Source of the DNA: Acidobacteriaceae bacterium UBA1795
GTDB taxonomy: Bacteria; Acidobacteriota; Terriglobia; Terriglobales; Acidobacteriaceae
NCBI GenBank assembly: GCA_002314435.1
Contig: DCFV01000169.1
Span: 13,121 to 21,104, forward strand
Length of the DNA stretch: 7,984 nt
Direction of reading: 5' to 3'
Position numbers and translations under genes: made by a program. Positions 6,798 through 7,984 of the stretch are shown here, piece by piece. The notes beneath the pieces are model-generated. The model saw only the letters and a program-made list of their open reading frames with translations. It was not told the origin of the DNA and did not search any database. Within the stretch, counting starts at the first letter, position 1. Each line of letters begins with the position of its first letter.

Positions 6798-7984
6798 TTA
6801 CTTTCCGGTCCCTTCGGCGATCGTCACAATCCGATCCACGCCCGGCACCGCGAAGTGCTCCACCTTGCCGCTCGGCCAGTGCACCTCAATGTCGTCCACT
6901 GTCGTCGCCTGACCCAGCCCGAAGTGCGGCCGCGGATCGTTGTTCGAAGCGTAGCTGCCGCCGCTCAGCACGTCTTCGCGCAGCCTCATGCCGTTCGCCT
7001 TCAAGTAAATGGTCGCGCCCACCGCATCGCGTGGACTCTTCTGCCCGCCCACCAGCTTCAGCTCCAGCCAGTGGTTCTTATCGTCATTCACGTTACGTAG
7101 CAGAACAGGGTGACCGTCCATCACGTTGATCACCACATCGATCTTGCCGTCGTTGAACAGGTCGCCCACCGCCATGCCGCGGCCCGCAATCACGTCAGCC
7201 AGCCCGGTGCCTTCCACCGGCGGCACAACCTCAAACTTCTTGCCGCCAATGTTATGGAACAGCATCGGCCGCTCCTTCCAGCTCGTACCCCACGGATACT
7301 GATCGGCCTGCGGATACACGTGCCCGTCGGCCATCATCAGATCCTTCCAGCCGTCGTTGTCGTAGTCAAAGAACGCGTCGCCCCAACTGAGGAAGGGAAC
7401 CGTCACTTCACCCAGTCCTACTTCGTAGCTCACGTCCGTCACATTGCCGTCGCCCTCGTTGCGGTAGAGCGGCTTGTAGTTGTCGCTGAACGTGGTGTCG
7501 AAAATATCAAGCATGCCGTTGTTCTGGTAGTCGCCCACGGCAATACCCATCGACGCCGTCTCCTGCCCCGCGCCGTTCACCGCAAACCCTGACGCATAGC
7601 TCACGTCCTCGAATGTGCCGTCGCCCTTGTTCAGGTAGAGATAGTTTGGCGTCGAGTCGTCTCCCACCAGCAGGTCCGGTTTGCCGTCGTTGTTGATGTC
7701 TGCAAACAGCACGCCCAACCCGTAGTAGCCCGGCTTGTCCGCCACGCCCGCCTTCTCGCTCACGTCGGTAAACGTGCCGTCGCCGTTGTTGTGGAACAAG
7801 TGGTCCGGCTCTCCCTTCAGCCCGCGCGGACCGCAACTCACCTGCTCGCCGCGAAATGTGCAGTAGGTGTTCGGTACGCCGTTCTGTTCAGCCTGCGGCA
7901 GGTTCGCCCGGTCAAAGTGCACATAGCCCGCAACGAACAGATCCAATTTGCCGTCGCCGTCGTAGTCGCCCCACGTCGAGCCCG
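6798..7984 (-). CDS. CRTAC1 family protein: FG-GAP/VCBS repeats with C-terminal ASPIC/UnbV domain (5' end outside window)
   Basis: 394 C-terminal residues are visible. The frame is open to the right edge, so the start and any signal peptide lie outside. Calcium-binding FG-GAP/VCBS blades repeat along the protein: WGDYDGDGKLDLFVAGY, NNGDGTFTDVSEKAGV, FADINNDGKPDLLVGDD, NKGDGTFEDVS, VGDYQNNGMLDIF, FFDYDNDGWKDLMMADGH and VGDLFNDGKIDVVINVMDG, consistent with a beta-propeller. The last 100 or so residues (HWLELKLVGG, DAVGATIYLKANG, SGGSYASNNDPRPHFGLG, DIEVHWPSGK) are a clear ASPIC/UnbV domain. A cysteine pair (YCTFRGEQVSCGPRGLKG) follows the first visible blade and could form a disulfide, fitting an exported protein. 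The biochemical role of this family in bacteria is not established; adhesion or glycan binding is often supposed. The TTG at 7946 is an internal leucine codon, not the start. It is convergent with the Oar-like receptor gene. Confidence 0.93.
   Translation of the reverse strand, partial: GSTWGDYDGDGKLDLFVAGYVHFDRANLPQAEQNGVPNTYCTFRGEQVSCGPRGLKGEPDHLFHNNGDGTFTDVSEKAGVADKPGYYGLGVLFADINNDGKPDLLVGDDSTPNYLYLNKGDGTFEDVSYASGFAVNGAGQETASMGIAVGDYQNNGMLDIFDTTFSDNYKPLYRNEGDGNVTDVSYEVGLGEVTVPFLSWGDAFFDYDNDGWKDLMMADGHVYPQADQYPWGTSWKERPMLFHNIGGKKFEVVPPVEGTGLADVIAGRGMAVGDLFNDGKIDVVINVMDGHPVLLRNVNDDKNHWLELKLVGGQKSPRDAVGATIYLKANGMRLREDVLSGGSYASNNDPRPHFGLGQATTVDDIEVHWPSGKVEHFAVPGVDRIVTIAEGTGK

Overview
The window is GC-rich and gene-dense. 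Two features suggest an Acidobacteriota genome (Terriglobales / Acidobacteriaceae type): a very large Oar-like TonB-dependent receptor with an N-terminal carboxypeptidase-regulatory-like domain, and a CRTAC1 protein (FG-GAP/VCBS repeats plus ASPIC/UnbV domain). Both families are greatly expanded in that phylum. The assignment comes from protein style, not from a marker gene.

Left half, all on the minus strand, read from right to left. It opens with an OPA-family (GlpT-like) organophosphate transporter (3053-1692). Five bases later comes a PhnZ-like HD-domain diiron oxygenase (1686-1135), clearly translated from the same mRNA. After 53 bases a TPP (THI-box) riboswitch aptamer follows (1081-1003), then a 73-base expression platform. 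Last is a TonB-dependent receptor of the siderophore-receptor type (929 to beyond the left edge). The platform can be read by eye as a three-helix switch: P1, an 11-bp anti-sequestor and an 8-bp Shine-Dalgarno sequestor that exclude one another. This predicts that TPP turns receptor translation off, so the receptor probably imports thiamin, a thiamin phosphate or a thiamin precursor rather than a siderophore.

Middle. A 206-bp divergent intergenic region (3054-3259) separates the transporter operon from the Oar-like receptor on the plus strand (3260-6718, 1152 aa). It holds a small AT-rich palindrome and a leader hairpin, but no promoter that I can support.

Right. The Oar-like receptor converges on a minus-strand CRTAC1 gene (7984-6798, 5' end outside the window). 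A strong intrinsic terminator (6744-6780) sits in the 79-bp gap.

Functional reading. The transporter and oxygenase together look like a small module for uptake and oxidative C-P cleavage of an organophosphonate. The usual hydroxylase partner (PhnY/TmpA-type) is not next to them. The TPP-controlled receptor lies directly downstream with no visible terminator between, so its relation to that module is the open question. The most unusual material is the transporter-oxygenase-riboswitch-receptor block at 1-3053.
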